From positions 3,720,001-3,784,000 of the forward strand of contig NZ_CP141058.1 of NCBI RefSeq assembly GCF_034661175.1: a stretch of 64,000 bases of DNA, written 5' to 3'. The position numbers and the translations under genes are program-made. The DNA comes from Nocardioides renjunii. GTDB lineage: Bacteria; Actinomycetota; Actinomycetes; Propionibacteriales; Nocardioidaceae. The notes beneath the pieces are model-generated. The model had not been told where the DNA came from, did no database searches, and saw only the letters and a program-made list of their open reading frames with translations. This document shows positions 53,288 to 62,060 of the stretch, in pieces; the stretch's first letter is position 1; every line of letters starts with the position of its first letter.

Positions 53288-55165
53288 GTGCTCAGCCTGA
53301 CGGGAAGACCGCTTCAGAGGTTGGCCGGCCTTCTCGGGTTCCCGCCCGGGACGGGCGAGCTGATCGACCAGCCGACCCGACGCCGGCTCGTGCTCTCGGT
53401 CGTGCTCTCGGTCGTGCTCGCCCTCCTCGACATGCTCGGGGTGGTCGCGATGCTGCCGATGATGCAGTACGTCACCGGCCAGCCCCTCGACTCCGGAGCC
53501 CTCGGCCGCGTCAGCGACCTGCTCGGGGACCCGTCGCCACGGACCCTCGTCCTCTCGATCGCCCTCATCATCTTCGGGACGTTCGTGGTCAAGGACATCG
53601 CCGCCCTGGTCGTCCGCCGGTGGCAGCTGCGGTTCATGGCCACGCAGAACGTCAAGATCTCGACCGCCTTGCTCGAGGGCTACCTCACGGCTCCGTACTC
53701 GTGGCACCTGCGCCAGAACACCGGCGACAAGCTGTGGACCATCCAAGGCGCTGTGTCGATGGGCTACTCGGGCGGGCTGACCTCTGCCCTTTCGGTCCTC
53801 ACCGAGCTCATGACCATCGTCTTCGTCTTCGGCTCCCTGCTCCTGATCTCGCCCGTCATCGCGCTGGCGGCAGCGGGGTACTTCGGCGTGGCCGCCTTCA
53901 TCGTGCAGCGCGTCATCCGGCCCCGGATCCAGGCGGCGGGTGAACGCACCCGGGCGGCATCGCAGGCCGTGTCGAAGTCGAGCCTGCAGTCGCTGAGCGC
54001 CGTCAAGGAGATCCGCCTGCGTCGCGCCCACCAAGCCTTCGTCGACGAGTTCCGGGAGAAGAGCGCGGAGGGCGCCGACGCAGACGTACGGGCGTCGATC
54101 CTCACCTCGATCCCGTCCTACTTCCTCGAGATCGTCTTCGTCCTCGGCATCGGCGTCCTCGCCGCAGTCGCCACGACGGGCGGGTCCGCGGAGGAAGGCC
54201 TTGTCCTGCTGGGTCTCTTCGTCGCCGCGGGGACGCGGGTGCTGCCGAGCTCCGTCCGTCTCATCAGCGCGCTCGCCGGTGTGCGCTACGCGCACGCCCC
54301 GCTCGAGCACCTGGTCCGCGTCAGCCGCGCCATGCGCACCCACACCACGGAGGAGACGGCACGGGTCGTCACGCGAGAGGTCCCGTCGGGCGACGTCTCC
54401 ATGACCGACCTCAGGTACGCCTACCCGGACCGCCCCGACGTCGAGGTCCTCGCCGGCGTCGACCTCGACATCCCGCACGGCACCTCGCTGGCGGTGATCG
54501 GGATGAGCGGAGCGGGGAAGAGCACCCTCGTCGACCTGTTGCTCGGACTGCACCTCCCCACAGCAGGCGACATCACGGCCGGGGGCGTCTCGGTGTTCGA
54601 CAACCTGCCCGCGTGGCAGCGGCAGCTCGCCGTGGTGCCGCAGGAGGTCACCCTGCTCGACACGAGCATCAGCGAGAACATCGCCTTCGACGAGGAGCTG
54701 GACGCAGGCCGTCTGCAGGAGGCGATCAAGCGAGCCCAGCTCGACGACCTGATCGCCGACCTGCCCGATGGCCTCGACACCACCGCCGGCGAGCGGGGCA
54801 TGCGGCTCTCAGGAGGGCAGCGGCAGCGGATCGGCATCGCGCGGGCGCTCTACCGCAACCCGTCCTTGCTCGTGCTCGACGAGGCGACGTCGGCGCTCGA
54901 CAACGAGACGGAGCGCCGCATCACCGAGACGATCGAGGGGCTGCACGGGTCGGTCACGGTCGTGGTCGTCGCGCACCGCCTGTCGACCGTCCGCCACTGT
55001 GACCGCCTCGTGTTCATGGAGAGCGGACGCGTGGCCACCTCGGGGACCTTCGAGCAGGTGCGCGCCACGAACGCGACGTTCGCACGGCTCGTGCAGCTGG
55101 GGTCCCTCGACGTCCCCGGCGTGGATGCTCCCGCCGAACCGGTCAGCGGTAGTCCTCGAACCTGA
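53288..55165 (+). CDS. PglK/MsbA-like ABC flippase
   Basis: 625-aa fused ABC exporter. Six helices (about residues 35-320) beginning LVLSVVLSVVLALLDMLGVVAMLPMMQY, then an NBD with Walker A GMSGAGKST, signature RLSGGQRQRIGIARALY, Walker B LLVLDEATSALD and H-loop VAHRLST. All catalytic residues are present, so a homodimer is likely. Among glycosyltransferase genes the natural role is flipping a lipid-linked oligosaccharide, as PglK does. CAAACT lies 6 nt before GTG 53288; a GTG at 53273 is the alternative. The 3' end overlaps the convergent gene by 23 bp. Confidence 0.92.
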   Translation: MLSLTGRPLQRLAGLLGFPPGTGELIDQPTRRRLVLSVVLSVVLALLDMLGVVAMLPMMQYVTGQPLDSGALGRVSDLLGDPSPRTLVLSIALIIFGTFVVKDIAALVVRRWQLRFMATQNVKISTALLEGYLTAPYSWHLRQNTGDKLWTIQGAVSMGYSGGLTSALSVLTELMTIVFVFGSLLLISPVIALAAAGYFGVAAFIVQRVIRPRIQAAGERTRAASQAVSKSSLQSLSAVKEIRLRRAHQAFVDEFREKSAEGADADVRASILTSIPSYFLEIVFVLGIGVLAAVATTGGSAEEGLVLLGLFVAAGTRVLPSSVRLISALAGVRYAHAPLEHLVRVSRAMRTHTTEETARVVTREVPSGDVSMTDLRYAYPDRPDVEVLAGVDLDIPHGTSLAVIGMSGAGKSTLVDLLLGLHLPTAGDITAGGVSVFDNLPAWQRQLAVVPQEVTLLDTSISENIAFDEELDAGRLQEAIKRAQLDDLIADLPDGLDTTAGERGMRLSGGQRQRIGIARALYRNPSLLVLDEATSALDNETERRITETIEGLHGSVTVVVVAHRLSTVRHCDRLVFMESGRVATSGTFEQVRATNATFARLVQLGSLDVPGVDAPAEPVSGSPRT

Positions 55166-56006
55166 GCAGCATCCGGTCGTCGTGACGGACGTGCTCGAGG
55201 TGCTTCAGCGTCAACGGGTCGAGGATCCGGCCCAGCAGGTCGGTCCACGAGACCGGGTAGTCGGCGTCGTCGCCGAAGACACCACCCGGGTGGCGGGCGA
55301 GCGCCTCCTGCTTGCTCGTGAGCACGGCATCCATCTGCGCCAGCCAGGCCGCGGTCAGCGGCGTGTGCGATCGCATCATGAAGCCGCCCTTGCCGAACAT
55401 CAGCCGGTAGTGAACGAGGATGTCGAGGCCCAGGCGGCCGCGCAGCTTCCCGATCCAGTTGGCGTGGCTGGCTCGGTAGCTCGTCACCCATGCCTCGGGG
55501 TCGGCGCTCATCCGTTCCCAGCTCGGCCTCCACGACCCCAGGGGCTCCTTGACGTCGACGTACGCGCCGCCGTGGTGGTGCATGAGGTAGCCGCGGAGGT
55601 AGTCGGAGCGATGGATGAGCGACAGGTGCTCGTAGGCCTCCGGGAGCGGGTGCCCGCTGACGATCCACCGCGGCAGCGTCGCAGGCGTGACCAGCTCGAC
55701 TGGCAGGCCGATGCGGGTCCGTATCCGATCGACGTTGGCCTGCCTGTTGGGCGACATGTCGTTGTCCCCCGTCCACACGACGAAGGCACGCGCGGGAAAC
55801 TGGCTCGGTGCCTCCGGCGTGACGTCTCGCGACAAGAACGTCCCGGAGTAGCGGGCCGGTCGGTACGCGTACGGCCTTACCCGCTCCACGTGCTTGAAGG
55901 CGACGGTGGACGCGTCGAACTTGAGCTGCTTGGCGCGTCGCACCCCTCTCTTCCGGACGACGAATGCGCCGTGCTTGGCCTCACGAGCCAGTGCTGTCAG
56001 TCCCAC
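55143..56006 (-). CDS. capsular polysaccharide synthesis / DXD-sugar-binding glycosyltransferase
   Basis: 287-aa protein. The core reads FVVWTGDNDMSPNRQANVDRIR and LIHRSDYLRGYLMHHHGGAYVDVKEPLG, the GT32-like/Caps_synth pattern in which the usual DVD metal motif is DVK here. GTG start at 56006 overlaps the upstream GT2 stop by 10 bases. The metal-site change may alter or abolish activity; otherwise it would transfer a hexose to the growing glycan. Confidence 0.78.
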   Translation of the reverse strand: MGLTALAREAKHGAFVVRKRGVRRAKQLKFDASTVAFKHVERVRPYAYRPARYSGTFLSRDVTPEAPSQFPARAFVVWTGDNDMSPNRQANVDRIRTRIGLPVELVTPATLPRWIVSGHPLPEAYEHLSLIHRSDYLRGYLMHHHGGAYVDVKEPLGSWRPSWERMSADPEAWVTSYRASHANWIGKLRGRLGLDILVHYRLMFGKGGFMMRSHTPLTAAWLAQMDAVLTSKQEALARHPGGVFGDDADYPVSWTDLLGRILDPLTLKHLEHVRHDDRMLLRFEDYR

Positions 56007-57004
56007 CCGGGCTCCAGGATCGCGTCGGGGTCCCACTCGCGGCTCCACGCGTCCAGCGCGACCGGGCGCAGCTCGCCGGCCGGGGACCACTCCAGCTCGG
56101 GGTGGCCGTGCCCCTCGAGCATGTCCCTCCAGATCGCGCCGAGCCGGTCCGACGACGACGCGCCCAGGTCTCGCCAGTGGTCGCCCCCGGCTCCGCCGCC
56201 GCGCGGTCCCACCAGCTGCAGGGCTGCGGCCCCGTTGGCGATCTTGCGCCGGAACTGCTCCTCGCTCCGCCACGGCATGTGCAGGATGCGGAGCGACTGG
56301 ACGACACGGCCGGACCGGGAGACGCCGTGGTTGCCGTGGTGCAGCGCGGCGAGAGCGCGCGTCCGGTAGGCCACCTTCTCGAGGCGTGCGGGCGCTGTGT
56401 CCACGCGCCAGCGGGTCGACTCGCGCGCGGACGCAGGAGGCGCGTCGGGGGACGGGAAGACGTTGTGGATCACAGCGGACGCGATCGGGGCGCGCGAGGT
56501 CCTGAGGGTGTCTGCGAGCGTTGCGTCGGCGCCGAACCACCACTCGTCGGCGTCGAACGGCACGATCCAGTCCGCCCCACGCCGGGCGGCCCAGCGAGCG
56601 AGCAGCTGCATCTTCGGGGCCTGGAAGTAGGCCGGCTCGCGGTCGTCGCCCACGAAGAGGAACGCGCCGTCCTCCTGAGCACGGAGCAGCTCGCGCGTGC
56701 CGTCGGTCGACCCGTTGTCGACGACCAGGACGCCGTCCACCCCTTGCCGGCGGAGGTGGTCGAGCGTTCCGAGGATGACGTCGGCCTCGTTCTTGACCAT
56801 GGCGACGGCCCACACCGAACCGGGCACCTTGCGGCGTGGTGGGGCGGTCGGCAGCACCACGCCGCGGGCCACCCTCCGACGCACGTCGCGACCGGCCGGG
56901 CTCCAGAGTCGGCTGGCCGCGTCGCGGGTGGCGCGGGCGTCCTTCAGCAGCAGCATCGACCGGTGCTTGGCCTGCTGCGCGACTCGCACCAGCGCCGTGG
57001 ACAC
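55997..57004 (-). CDS. GT2-family glycosyltransferase (GT92-like)
   Basis: 335-aa protein. Motifs: WAVAMVKNEADVILGTLDHLRRQGV, VVDNGSTDGT, and FDADEWW (metal-binding DxD), then HMPWRSEEQFRRKI near the C-terminus, a pattern seen in GT2/GT92-like enzymes. Start: GTG 57004 is 6 nt after TAACCT; GTG 57010 is the alternative. Basic N-terminal region, no membrane helix. Confidence 0.85.
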   Translation of the reverse strand: MSTALVRVAQQAKHRSMLLLKDARATRDAASRLWSPAGRDVRRRVARGVVLPTAPPRRKVPGSVWAVAMVKNEADVILGTLDHLRRQGVDGVLVVDNGSTDGTRELLRAQEDGAFLFVGDDREPAYFQAPKMQLLARWAARRGADWIVPFDADEWWFGADATLADTLRTSRAPIASAVIHNVFPSPDAPPASARESTRWRVDTAPARLEKVAYRTRALAALHHGNHGVSRSGRVVQSLRILHMPWRSEEQFRRKIANGAAALQLVGPRGGGAGGDHWRDLGASSSDRLGAIWRDMLEGHGHPELEWSPAGELRPVALDAWSREWDPDAILEPGWD

Positions 57005-57055
57005 CGCCACAGGTTAACCGCCCCGGGCGGCTCCTCGTGTGCCACACTGCCCGGC

Positions 57056-57847
57056 GTGCGAGTGACCGACGAGGACCTGGACGCCATCCCGGGGTGGTTC
57101 GATGCCATCGACCGCGAGCTGTTCCGATGGTTCCTCGGGCCGGGCAGGGCCATCTCCGGGCCGGGCAACCTGGCCGAGCTCGGCGTCTACATGGGTCAGT
57201 CGGCCGTGCTCCTCGGAGGCTTCCTCGAGAACGGTGAGGAGCTCACGGTCGTCGACCTGTTCGAGTCGGAAGCCGGCGACACGGCCAACGTGCGGGAGAA
57301 CGCCGAGTCCTACCCGGGCTTGAGCCGAGAGGCGTTCGAGGCGAACTACACGCGCGTGCACCCGGACCTTCCCCGCGTCCTGCAGGACTTCAGCGAACGG
57401 ATCGTCGACCACGTCGCCCCGGGGAGCTGCCGGTTCGTCCACGTCGACGCGTCGCACCTGTTCGAGCACGTGCGCCTTGACGTCGTGGCTGCCGAGCAGC
57501 TCTTGGGGACCGCCGGAGTCGTGACGTTCGACGACTACCGAGCCGGCCACACCCCCGGCGTCGCCGCGGCCGTATGGGAAGCGGTTGCCAACCAGGGGCT
57601 CCGCCCGATCGTCCTGAGCCCCAACAAGCTCTACGCGACGTGGGGAGATCCCACGCCCTACCTGAGCGGGATCGCTCGGGAGACCCCGTGGTGGACGTCC
57701 GAGACGCAGTCCGTCGCTGGCGGGGACCTCCTGGTGCTGTCACCGGTGCACCACGAGTCGTACCGCTGGATCAAGTACCTCCCGCCGGCGGCCGTCCCGC
57801 TCGCGAAGCGGGCCCGGGCCGGGCTGGCCACGCTGACCAAGCGGTAG
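57056..57847 (+). CDS. class I SAM-dependent methyltransferase
   Basis: 263-aa protein. The SAM-binding Gly-rich motif is LAELGVYMGQSAVLL (about residue 42), followed by acidic VVDLFES and FVHVDASHLFEHV. The overall pattern resembles TylF-like or cephalosporin hydroxylase-like sugar O-methyltransferases. CACACT lies 7 nt before GTG 57056; a GTG two codons later is possible. It starts a plus-strand run of five genes or more and probably methylates a sugar of the glycan. Confidence 0.82.
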   Translation: MRVTDEDLDAIPGWFDAIDRELFRWFLGPGRAISGPGNLAELGVYMGQSAVLLGGFLENGEELTVVDLFESEAGDTANVRENAESYPGLSREAFEANYTRVHPDLPRVLQDFSERIVDHVAPGSCRFVHVDASHLFEHVRLDVVAAEQLLGTAGVVTFDDYRAGHTPGVAAAVWEAVANQGLRPIVLSPNKLYATWGDPTPYLSGIARETPWWTSETQSVAGGDLLVLSPVHHESYRWIKYLPPAAVPLAKRARAGLATLTKR

Positions 57848-57849
57848 CC

Positions 57850-58713
57850 GTGCCCGCCACCTGCTCCGTGGTCATCCCGACCTTCAACGCCGCCCACGTC
57901 ATCGGGCACCAGCTGGGGGCACTGGCGGACCAGGTCGACACACCTGCGTTCGAGGTGGTGGTCGCAGACAACGGGTCGACGGACGACCTGGCGGGTGCCG
58001 TCGACCAGTGGACCGACCGCCTCGACGTGCGGGTCGTCGACGCCTCCCGCGGCCGGGGCGTGTCCGTGGCACGCAACGTCGGCATCGAGCGCGCGCAGAC
58101 CGACCGCATCCTCATCTGTGACGCCGACGACGTCGTGGCCCCCACCTGGGTGCGAGCGTTCGCCGACGCCCTGGACGTCCACCACCTCGCCAGCGGCCCC
58201 GCCGAGACGGTCTCCCTCTCCGGCCCGTCGGCAGGGTGGGTCCCGATCGACCAGCTGAGCACCGGGCTCTACGAGACCTGGGGCGGCCGGACGTACGGAC
58301 TGGGCGGCAACACGGCGATGCGCCGCGAGGTGTGGGAGCGCGTCGGCGGCTACGACGAGAGCTTCCCCGCCGGCGCGGAGGAGATCGACTTCGCCTGGCG
58401 AGCGTGGGACCTCGGCTACCGGTTCGCGTACGTGCCCGACGCGCTCCTGCACTACCGGATCCGCACCGACCTGCGCGGCGTGCTGCGCCAGCAGTACAAC
58501 TCGGGTCGGGGGACGGCGACCCTCTACGCCAAGTTCCGCCCACCCGAGGTCGTGCCGAAGTCCGCCCTGCGGCGGGCGCACCACGAGCTGCTGCTGCTCA
58601 GGCGGTTCCCGTGGCGCGGGAGCGGCGACGCTCGCCGGATGTGGCTGACCTTGATGGCGTTCGAGGCGGGGAAGCTCACCGAGGCTCGGCGGTTGGGCTG
58701 TCCTGCTCCCTGA
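57850..58713 (+). CDS. GT2-family glycosyltransferase
   Basis: 287-aa GT-A enzyme: CSVVIPTFNAAHVIGHQLGAL, VADNGSTDD, ICDADDVV (metal-binding), GGNTAMRREVWERVGGYDES and EEIDFAWRAWDLGYR. Complete for the family. GTG start 2 bp after the methyltransferase stop, so the two are co-translated. Confidence 0.9.
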   Translation: MPATCSVVIPTFNAAHVIGHQLGALADQVDTPAFEVVVADNGSTDDLAGAVDQWTDRLDVRVVDASRGRGVSVARNVGIERAQTDRILICDADDVVAPTWVRAFADALDVHHLASGPAETVSLSGPSAGWVPIDQLSTGLYETWGGRTYGLGGNTAMRREVWERVGGYDESFPAGAEEIDFAWRAWDLGYRFAYVPDALLHYRIRTDLRGVLRQQYNSGRGTATLYAKFRPPEVVPKSALRRAHHELLLLRRFPWRGSGDARRMWLTLMAFEAGKLTEARRLGCPAP

Positions 58714-58741
58714 CCGGTTCCGGCTCACTACAGTGACCGGT

Positions 58742-59287
58742 GTGACCCTCGCGCGGCGACTGACCGAGGCCCGGCCCAGCCTCCGCTGGCGGTCCGGACA
58801 GGCGCTCACGCGACTGCTCTACTCCCGGTCGTTCGGCAGCATCGGAGAGGGAACGGTCGTGGTGCGGCCGCACAAGCTCCAGGGTGTCGAGCGCATCCAC
58901 CTCGGTGCCGGCTGCTCGGTCTTCGAGGGCGCCTGGCTGGCGAGCGAGCCGGGCGGTGGCGAGCTGCGGATCGGCGACCACACCTACCTGGGTCACGACG
59001 TCCACCTCCACGCGCTCGACCCGGTGACGATCGGCTCCCGCTGCGTCGTCGCCGACGGGGTCCTCGTGGCGTCCTCCGACCACGACGGCGAGGACCGGCA
59101 CGCGGTCCACAGCACCGGCCCGATCCACATCGGCGACGACGTGTTCCTCGGGCAGCGCTGCGTCGTCCTCGGCGGCGTGACGATCGGCGACGGCGCCACC
59201 GTCGGTGCCCATGCGGTCGTCACCCGCGACGTCGCGCCCGGCCAGACCGTGGTCGGCATCCCGGCACGCCCGGTCGGTGGTGGCTGA
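58742..59287 (+). CDS. left-handed beta-helix (hexapeptide) O-acetyltransferase
   Basis: 181-aa protein with imperfect hexapeptide repeats: IHLGAGCSVFEGAWLAS, LRIGDHTYLGHDVHL, ITIG-like turns and GQRCVVLGGVTIGDGATVGAHAVVTRDV, ending in VVGIPARPV. The SSDHDGED loop carries the likely catalytic His. It acetylates a sugar using acetyl-CoA. TACAGT lies 7 nt before GTG 58742; the upstream GTG 58733 falls inside that box, so I rejected it. Confidence 0.9.
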   Translation: MTLARRLTEARPSLRWRSGQALTRLLYSRSFGSIGEGTVVVRPHKLQGVERIHLGAGCSVFEGAWLASEPGGGELRIGDHTYLGHDVHLHALDPVTIGSRCVVADGVLVASSDHDGEDRHAVHSTGPIHIGDDVFLGQRCVVLGGVTIGDGATVGAHAVVTRDVAPGQTVVGIPARPVGGG

Positions 59288-60292
59288 GTGCGGGTGCTGC
59301 TGGTCAGCCCGGGCTTTCACGGCTACCACTCCTCCATCGCCGCGGCGCTGGCCGCGCGCGGCCACGAGGTCGCGACCCACGTCTACGACGACCACGGCGG
59401 CGTGGTCGGCCGCACGTGGCACCAGGTGCGGCACCAGCTCCCGCGCCGGATCGGCGCCGGCTCGTTGCGCCGGCTCGCGCGCGAGGAGACCGGCCGGGCA
59501 GCCGCAGCCGTGGCGCGCGCCCGGCCGCAGGCGGTCGTCGTGGTCAAGGGCGACACCCTCGGCCGGCAGTTCTGGGACGCCGTCGGCGGGCTGCCCCGGA
59601 TCACGTGGCTCTACGACGAGGTGCGGCGCACCCGCTGGACCGCCGACCGGCTGGCCGGCGTCGGTCCCCTGGCGACGTACTCCGCGCTCGACGACGTCGA
59701 CCTCGAGGCCGCCGGACTGGACTCGCGGCACCTGCCGCTGGCCTTCGACCACCGGCTCGTGGCCTCGCCGACGCCCGTGCGTCGGCAGCAGGTCAGCTTC
59801 GTCGGCGCCCGCTACCCCACGCGGGAGGACGTCCTCACGCTGCTGCACGACCACGGTGTCCCGGTCCGCGCCTACGGACGGGACTGGTCCTCGCACCCGG
59901 TCGACCGGTTGCGCACGTGGCGGGTCGGCACTCCGGCCGTCCCGGCCGGGCGCGACCTGACCCGCGCCGAGGCCTACGACGTGATGGCCTCGTCGAGCGC
60001 CACGCTCAACCTCCACGGCGACCAGGACGGGTTCACGATGCGCACCTTCGAGGCGGCAGGGGTGGGTGCGGTGGAGCTGGTCGACCGCACCGACGTCGCG
60101 ACGCTCTACGAGCCCGGCGCCGAGGTCCTCGCCTTCACCACCGCCGAGGAGCTGGTCGAGCTCTGCGACCGGGTGGTCGGCGACCCGTCCTGGAGCGACC
60201 CCCTGCGCGCCGCCGCACGCGCCCGCACGCTCGCCGAGCACACCTTCGACCACCGCGTCGCGGTCCTGGAGGCCTCGTGGGACACGGTCTGA
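59288..60292 (+). CDS. CgeB-like (GT-B) glycosyltransferase
   Basis: 334-aa protein. N-terminal VLLVSPGFHGYHSSIAAALAARGHEV; centre ITWLYDEVRRT; donor domain VSFVGARYPTREDVL, SSATLNLHGDQDGFTMRTFEAAGVGAVELVD and the C-terminal TLAEHTFDHRVA, the usual layout of CgeB/Glyco_trans_1_2 proteins from spore or surface glycan clusters. Starts directly after the acetyltransferase stop. Confidence 0.85.
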   Translation: MRVLLVSPGFHGYHSSIAAALAARGHEVATHVYDDHGGVVGRTWHQVRHQLPRRIGAGSLRRLAREETGRAAAAVARARPQAVVVVKGDTLGRQFWDAVGGLPRITWLYDEVRRTRWTADRLAGVGPLATYSALDDVDLEAAGLDSRHLPLAFDHRLVASPTPVRRQQVSFVGARYPTREDVLTLLHDHGVPVRAYGRDWSSHPVDRLRTWRVGTPAVPAGRDLTRAEAYDVMASSSATLNLHGDQDGFTMRTFEAAGVGAVELVDRTDVATLYEPGAEVLAFTTAEELVELCDRVVGDPSWSDPLRAAARARTLAEHTFDHRVAVLEASWDTV

Positions 60293-61320
60293 GGCACCCC
60301 GGCGACCTCGTCGCCTGGCGGCGCTGGCACGAGTCGCGGCACCCCGTGCGCCGCGCGGTCCGCAGCGCACGCGCACGCGTCCGTCCGGCGCCTGAGGACC
60401 TGGTGGACCTCCTCACGCCGGGACCCGGTGCCGACGTCCTCGTCGCCGTCGAGGCGACGCACACCAGCGTCGACCGGGCCGTGGTGGCCCCGCTGGCCCA
60501 CCTCGCGCCGGAGCGGACGGCGGTCGTCGTCCCGGTCGGCTGGCGGCCGCCGCCGGCGTACGCCGCGCACCGGCGCCGCACCGCGACGCTCCCCGAGCTG
60601 TCCGGCCTGGTGGCGCCCCGCGCCGTGCTGGCGGCGGGCCACTACACGGGGATCGGCGCCGCCGCCTTCGCCGTCGCTGAGGAGCGCGACGCGTCGTTCC
60701 TCGTCGCCCAGCACGGTGCCCTGACGCCGTTCGCCCCTCCCCTTCCCCGCTCCGCGCACCTGCTGGCGTGGACCGACCGCGACGGCGCCTTCTGGACGTC
60801 GGGTCGCCAGGACGTCACGGTGACCGCGACCGGCAGCCAGCTGCTCTGGGACGCGGGCAGCGGCGGTGCGCAGGGAGGCCCTGCTGGCGGCGGGAGCCTC
60901 ACCTACCTCGGGCAGGGGCACGCCGCGGAGGTCTCCCGCGTCCGCCTCGCCCACGCGGCGCTGGCCACGTGCCGCGAGCACCACGCGGTCTACCGTCCGC
61001 ACCCGTCCGAGAAGGACGTCACCTCCCGCGCGGTGCTCGCCGCCTACGCCCGCGCCGGGATCCGCGTGGACACCAGTGGTGTCCCGCTCGTCGACCTCGA
61101 GGCGCCCATCGTCAGCGTCTTCTCCACCGGCGTCCTGGAGGCGGCCGCCCGCGGGCGCGACGCCTGGGTCGACTTCCCCCGACCGCCCGCGTGGCTCGGC
61201 GAGTTCTGGGAGCGTTATGCCATGCACCGTCTCGGCACCGCTCCCACCCCCGCACCCGACCGTCCCGCGCAGGAGCCCGCCCGCCGGATCGCCGACCTGG
61301 TGACGGAGGCCGCGTCGTGA
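60277..61320 (+). CDS. putative nonulosonic-acid-type glycosyltransferase
   Basis: 347-aa protein that I do not recognise firmly. GTG 60277 overlaps the previous gene by 16 bp and the stop overlaps the NeuA gene. Features: ATHTSVDRAVVAPLAHL, LAAGHYTGIGAAAF, AQHGALTPFAPPLP, the HP-type motif VYRPHPSEKD and VSVFSTGVLEAAARG. The HP and ST pair is characteristic of bacterial sialyl- and polysialyltransferases and capsule enzymes with a CDP/CMP-linked donor. Its place before NeuA and NeuB fits a transferase using the CMP-sugar made there. Confidence 0.6.
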   Translation: MGHGLRHPGDLVAWRRWHESRHPVRRAVRSARARVRPAPEDLVDLLTPGPGADVLVAVEATHTSVDRAVVAPLAHLAPERTAVVVPVGWRPPPAYAAHRRRTATLPELSGLVAPRAVLAAGHYTGIGAAAFAVAEERDASFLVAQHGALTPFAPPLPRSAHLLAWTDRDGAFWTSGRQDVTVTATGSQLLWDAGSGGAQGGPAGGGSLTYLGQGHAAEVSRVRLAHAALATCREHHAVYRPHPSEKDVTSRAVLAAYARAGIRVDTSGVPLVDLEAPIVSVFSTGVLEAAARGRDAWVDFPRPPAWLGEFWERYAMHRLGTAPTPAPDRPAQEPARRIADLVTEAAS

Positions 61321-61988
61321 CGTTGTGCGTGGTCCCGGCCCGCGGTGGCTCCAAGGGCGTGCCGCGCAAGAACCTGCTCGACGTGGGCGGCAAGCCGCTG
61401 ATCGTGTGGACGATCGAGCAGGCGCTCGCCGTCCCCGGCCTCGACGTCCTGGTCTCCACCGACGACGAGGAGATCGCCGACGTCGCCCGCGCGGCCGGGG
61501 CGCGCGTGCCGTGGCTGCGCCCCGACGAGCTCGCCCGGGACACCACGCCCACGGAGCCGGTGGTCCGCCACGCCATCGACCAGGTGACGGCCGAGCGCGG
61601 CCGGCCCGACGCGGTGATGCTGCTGCAGGCCACCTCACCGGTGCGGCACGAGGGCACGCTCGCCCGGGCGCTGGCCGAGTTCGCCGACACCGGTGTCGAC
61701 TCGATGGTCGGCGTCGTCGAGCAGCCGCCGTTCATCTGGCGGGCCGGCGACCCCCCCACCGCGGCGTACGACGTCGCGGCGCGACCGCGACGCCAGGACC
61801 TCACCGACGACATGCGCCGCTACCGCGAGACCGGGTCGCTCTACCTCACCCGCACCGAGGTCTACGAGCAGCACGACAACCGCCTCGGCGGACGCATCGG
61901 CCTGTTCGTGATGGCCGAGGACGAGGGCGTCGACATCGACACCGAGCTCGACGTGGCGCTCGTGACCCGCCTGCTCGCCCCTCGTTGA
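61317..61988 (+). CDS. acylneuraminate (nonulosonate) cytidylyltransferase, NeuA-like
   Basis: 223-aa enzyme that activates a nonulosonic acid with CTP. Hallmarks: CVVPARGGSKGVPRKNLLDVGGKPLI (CTP-binding P-loop-like), VSTDDEEIADVA, LLQATSPVR, and the C-terminal DIDTELDVALV. The GTG start overlaps the previous stop (GTGA). Whether the sugar is sialic, legionaminic or pseudaminic acid cannot be told by eye. Confidence 0.92.
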   Translation: MTLCVVPARGGSKGVPRKNLLDVGGKPLIVWTIEQALAVPGLDVLVSTDDEEIADVARAAGARVPWLRPDELARDTTPTEPVVRHAIDQVTAERGRPDAVMLLQATSPVRHEGTLARALAEFADTGVDSMVGVVEQPPFIWRAGDPPTAAYDVAARPRRQDLTDDMRRYRETGSLYLTRTEVYEQHDNRLGGRIGLFVMAEDEGVDIDTELDVALVTRLLAPR

Positions 61989-62060
61989 GCGGAGTGCCCG
62001 CGCGACACCGATCCTCTGGCTACGGTGGTCGCACACGTACTCGGACGGAAGGCCCCTGCG

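Noticed and set aside
55143..57047. One 634-codon minus-strand gene across two transferases
   Set aside because: The upstream part is out of frame with the GT2 gene that has clear motifs; two overlapping genes (55143-56006 and 55997-57004) explain the region.
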